Assembly (NCBI GenBank): GCA_044224925.1
Contig: JBGAJM010000011.1
Location: 7,444-71,443, forward strand
Reading direction: 5' to 3'
From: Kapaibacterium sp044224925
GTDB taxonomy: Bacteria; Bacteroidota; Ignavibacteria; Kapaibacteriales; Kapaibacteriaceae
DNA length: 64,000 nucleotides
This document shows, one piece after another, positions 63,783 to 64,000 of the stretch; the stretch's first letter is position 1, and every line of letters starts with the position of its first letter. The notes under the pieces were generated by a model that did not search any database, was not told where the DNA came from, and was given only the letters and a program-made list of their open reading frames with translations. Both the position numbers and the translations under genes were made by a program.

Positions 63783-64000
63783 ATGACCCACTACGCCATC
63801 CATGCGGCCTTCATCTTCTTGGTGACGTCGCTTTGGGCCACTGCAGCGGAATCCGTCGTTCTTCCCGCGGAGACCACGCTTCGTGCCGCCCGATCGGTCA
63901 CGATGTCCGTCCGTGGAACCATCTCGGCCTCGTCGCCCAGCACCGTTCGCATAGAATTCTCCTATACTCCCGGCTCCCTTCGCATTCGCGGAGCGCATGG
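63783..64000 (+). CDS. exported protein, N-terminal part only (runs off the window)
   Basis: An ATG at 63783, 28 bp after the DUF4397 gene, opens a frame without stops to the window end (72 codons). The start is MTHYAIHAAFIFLVTSLWATAAES, a signal peptide, followed by a Thr/Ser-rich beta-like stretch (LRAARSVTMSVRGTISAS). TATCTTTA stands 5 nt before the ATG. No family can be named from this fragment. Confidence 0.65.
   Translation, partial: MTHYAIHAAFIFLVTSLWATAAESVVLPAETTLRAARSVTMSVRGTISASSPSTVRIEFSYTPGSLRIRGAH

Overview
The window (64 kb, moderately high GC, no mobile element, CRISPR array or phage gene seen) is a chromosomal segment of a Gram-negative bacterium of the Bacteroidota/Chlorobi (FCB) group. 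The evidence is: 16S text typical of that group; promoters of the Bacteroidetes type (-33 TTTG, -7 TANNTTTG) instead of TTGACA/TATAAT, clearest upstream of the rRNA operon (TTTG-N20-TAGGTTTG); secreted proteins with C-terminal sorting-domain-like ends of the type IX secretion kind (PNP motif); a DUF4270-like lipoprotein next to a divergent starch-synthase-like protein; and LPS heptose genes. A lineage near Kapabacteria/Ignavibacteria is my best guess, but it is inference and needs a 16S search.

Layout. 1-14 kb: end of a LuxR-type regulator, DUF58 protein, dapA, folP; then, leftward, a queF-queD-gltX-lipoprotein-sigma54 regulator operon, sppA, and (opposite strand) queA; then a leftward folB-folK-dnaG-ybbR operon. 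14-20.8 kb: ferritin and the two separate heptose genes (rfaE1, rfaE2), a leftward cluster of degenerate GlgA-like protein, lipoprotein and outer-membrane barrel, and a SIMPL-domain protein. 20.8-26.2 kb: a complete rRNA operon (promoter, leader with a T-tract hairpin and boxA, 16S, tRNA-Ile, tRNA-Ala, second boxA, 23S, 5S, strong terminator) with matching processing stems around 16S and 23S. 26.2-31.3 kb: copper amine oxidase, then leftward purC-rodA-pdxA. 31.3-44.9 kb: envelope and secretion genes (beta-propeller and Ig-like-repeat proteins, an OmpA-family barrel with two OmpA domains, lipoproteins), miaB, a four-helix-bundle protein, an esterase, thiamine pyrophosphokinase and a signal-less BtuF-like protein. 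44.9-57.6 kb: a very large TPR/DUF3857/transglutaminase protein, universal stress protein, fructose bisphosphatase, a Tat-exported superoxide dismutase, an RRM RNA-binding protein with a long leader, leucine dehydrogenase, nusB, a secreted propeller protein, and two glycosyltransferases. 57.6-64 kb: acyl-CoA carboxylase beta subunit, a marR-doxX-CAP operon with a visible operator, prfA, a DUF4397 lipoprotein and a partial secreted protein.

How it works together. Most genes are housekeeping: folate (folP, folK, folB), queuosine (queD, queF, queA), tRNA modification and translation (gltX, miaB, prfA, nusB, rRNA), replication (dnaG), cell wall and envelope (dapA, rodA, LPS heptose). Two architectural habits stand out. 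Genes are packed very tightly: many ATGA/GTGA start-stop overlaps, and all nine convergent pairs overlap or lie within 3 bp. Several first genes carry a TANNTTYG box only 4-8 nt before the start codon, which predicts leaderless mRNAs. The most intriguing candidates for new biology are these leaderless promoters, the GlgA-like protein without GT5 catalytic motifs in its envelope operon, a possible translational switch in front of the exported superoxide dismutase, the marR operator, and the attenuator-like hairpin in the rRNA leader.
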